From contig JAVBQQ010000069.1 of the NCBI GenBank assembly GCA_031548875.1, positions 1 to 22,638 of the forward strand: a DNA stretch of 22,638 bases, given 5' to 3'. This document shows, in pieces, positions 21,756 through 22,638 of the stretch. The DNA comes from JAAYCI01 sp031548875. Lineage in GTDB: Bacteria; Bacillota; Clostridia; Oscillospirales; Ruminococcaceae. The position numbers and the translations under genes were made by a program. A model generated the notes under the pieces. That model worked only from the letters and a program-made list of their open reading frames with translations. It was not told the origin of the DNA and searched no databases. Within the stretch, counting starts at the first letter, position 1. Every line of letters starts with the position of its first letter.

Positions 21756-22316
21756 ATGAACCAAACGGCCAACAAAACGATGAAGAGCACCCTTACGCTG
21801 GAGGTGGCCGGCCTCACGCGGGAGCTGCCCGTCTGCAAGATAAACGACGACCTTTCCATCGCCGCGTTCATCATGTTCGGCGATGTGGAGCTCACCATCG
21901 CCTGCGCAAGCGCGCTCATCCAGAAGGTGCCGGCGTTCGACGTCATCTTTACCGCCGAGGCAAAGGCCATCCCGCTGGCGTATGAGATGAGCCGCCAGAG
22001 CGGCAAAAAATACATCCCTGCCCGCAAGGGCAAAAAGCTGTACATGCAGGACCCGGTGGTCATCGACGTGCAGTCCATCACGACGCCGGGCAAGCAGAGT
22101 CTGTGTATCGACCGGCCGGACCTTGAGTACATGGACGGCAAACGCATCCTGGTAGTGGACGATGTCATCAGCACGGGCGATTCTCTGAAGGTGCTGGAGG
22201 CGCTGGCCGCCAAGAGCACGGGCACTATCGTGGGCCGGGCCGCCGTGTTGGCCGAGGGCGAGGCCGCCAAGCGCGACGACATCATCTTTCTCGCACCACT
22301 GCCGCTCCTTTCTTAA
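21756..22316 (+). CDS. Phosphoribosyltransferase (purine/adenine PRTase-like)
   Basis: The product has the type I PRTase fold: the PRPP-binding loop RILVVDDVISTGDSLKVLEAL in the C-terminal half, a preceding TAEAKAIPLAYEMSRQSG segment like that of APRT/XPRT enzymes, and ARKGKKLYM. The substrate (adenine, xanthine or another base) cannot be fixed from sequence. I choose the ATG at 21756 (186 residues), with AGGAGAGG just upstream; the frame stays open upstream to 21696 but that part looks non-coding. The 118-base gap after the HIT gene contains only a weak promoter-like pair (TTGTTT at 21640, 17 bases, TAAAAG at 21663). The next gene begins 6 bases after its stop, suggesting one transcript. Confidence 0.82.
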   Translation: MNQTANKTMKSTLTLEVAGLTRELPVCKINDDLSIAAFIMFGDVELTIACASALIQKVPAFDVIFTAEAKAIPLAYEMSRQSGKKYIPARKGKKLYMQDPVVIDVQSITTPGKQSLCIDRPDLEYMDGKRILVVDDVISTGDSLKVLEALAAKSTGTIVGRAAVLAEGEAAKRDDIIFLAPLPLLS

Positions 22317-22322
22317 AAAGGC

Positions 22323-22638
22323 ATGAGACGGCCTCTGGCGGCGTTCGGCTTTGCTTTTCTGCTCGCTTCGCTGGCGGCATGCCTGCTGCCGGGGCGGGCA
22401 GTTTTGGCGCTGGGCGCTTTGCTGGGGGCCGCTTTTTTGGTCTGGATGCTGGCCTGGCTGCGAAAGCGCCGCCGCGTTCTGGCCGTTGCTAGAGACGCAG
22501 GCGCCGGGCGTGCCCCGGCGCGAAAGCGGGAGGTCATCTTACCGGCAGATGCGCCGTCTCCAGCCCTGCGGGTGGCCCTGCCGCTTGTGCTGTGCGCGCT
22601 GGCGGCCGCCTTTTTGTGGCGCGCCGGCTACGATGCCG
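22323..22638 (+). CDS. N-terminal part of a multi-membrane protein, possibly ComEC (partial)
   Basis: The frame opens at the ATG at 22323, 6 bases after the phosphoribosyltransferase stop, and runs off the right edge after 105 codons. The visible part has an MRRPLAAFGFAFLLASLAAC start with two hydrophobic helices (about 5-23 and 27-46), a basic loop (LRKRRRVLAVARD...RAPARKRE), and a third hydrophobic segment (about 82-99: LRVALPLVLCALAAAFLW). MRRPL plus early helices and a basic loop resembles the start of ComEC/Rec2 DNA-uptake channels in related bacteria, but the diagnostic competence domain lies outside the window. The ribosome site is poor (AAAAAGG too close), so translational coupling is likely. 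Confidence 0.5.
   Translation, partial: MRRPLAAFGFAFLLASLAACLLPGRAVLALGALLGAAFLVWMLAWLRKRRRVLAVARDAGAGRAPARKREVILPADAPSPALRVALPLVLCALAAAFLWRAGYDA

Overview
The window reads as ordinary, densely coding chromosome of a GC-rich Bacillota bacterium. The gene content (a Clostridia-type second type II topoisomerase pair, a DUF4364 protein, SecG next to RNase R, an AlaRS with a CxxxxxCxPGCDC zinc-like cluster, strong AGGAGG-type ribosome binding sites) suggests the Oscillospiraceae/Ruminococcaceae (Faecalibacterium, Subdoligranulum, Gemmiger and relatives). This placement is inference from family knowledge; no rRNA or other marker is present to fix it.

Layout. Positions 1-165 hold the acidic C-terminal end of an unidentified gene, followed by a terminator hairpin. 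A divergent topoisomerase IV-like pair (parE-like 350-2338, parC-like 2454-4760) ends at a weak terminator that overlaps a promoter candidate for secG (5025-5276). A strong terminator/attenuator separates secG from rnr (5343-7430). rnr is followed on the same strand by a membrane-bound FlaA1/CapD/PglF-type sugar-nucleotide dehydratase (7480-9354) and an immediately abutting PglC/WcaJ-type phosphoglycosyl transferase (9355-9960). These two genes can together make and load the first sugar of a surface glycan onto a lipid carrier. A 15-bp-stem hairpin closes this unit and faces a convergent DUF4364 gene (10230-10814, minus strand).

A 512-bp AT-rich spacer with two divergent sigma70-type promoters, a repeated 12-mer, inverted repeats and a possibly structured leader then precedes the centrepiece. 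This is a 2285-residue exported protein (11327-18184). I read it as an acidic linker, about 72 tandem aromatic/glycine cell-wall-binding repeats, an Ig-like domain, a GH25 muramidase domain and a C-terminal SpoIID/LytB-type domain. Two potential peptidoglycan glycan-strand cleaving domains of different chemistry lie on one wall-binding chain.

The last part is housekeeping. alaS (18430-21249) has its own strong promoter and a hairpin leader that is not a T-box. Its protein carries an unexpected segment of about 65 residues with clearly lower GC than its surroundings, between the aminoacylation and editing regions. A HinT-like HIT protein, a phosphoribosyltransferase and the beginning of a multi-membrane protein (possibly ComEC) follow to the right edge.

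No CRISPR array, tRNA, rRNA, insertion sequence or phage gene was seen. The most interesting items are the repeat/GH25/SpoIID protein with its elaborate upstream region, and the AlaRS insertion.
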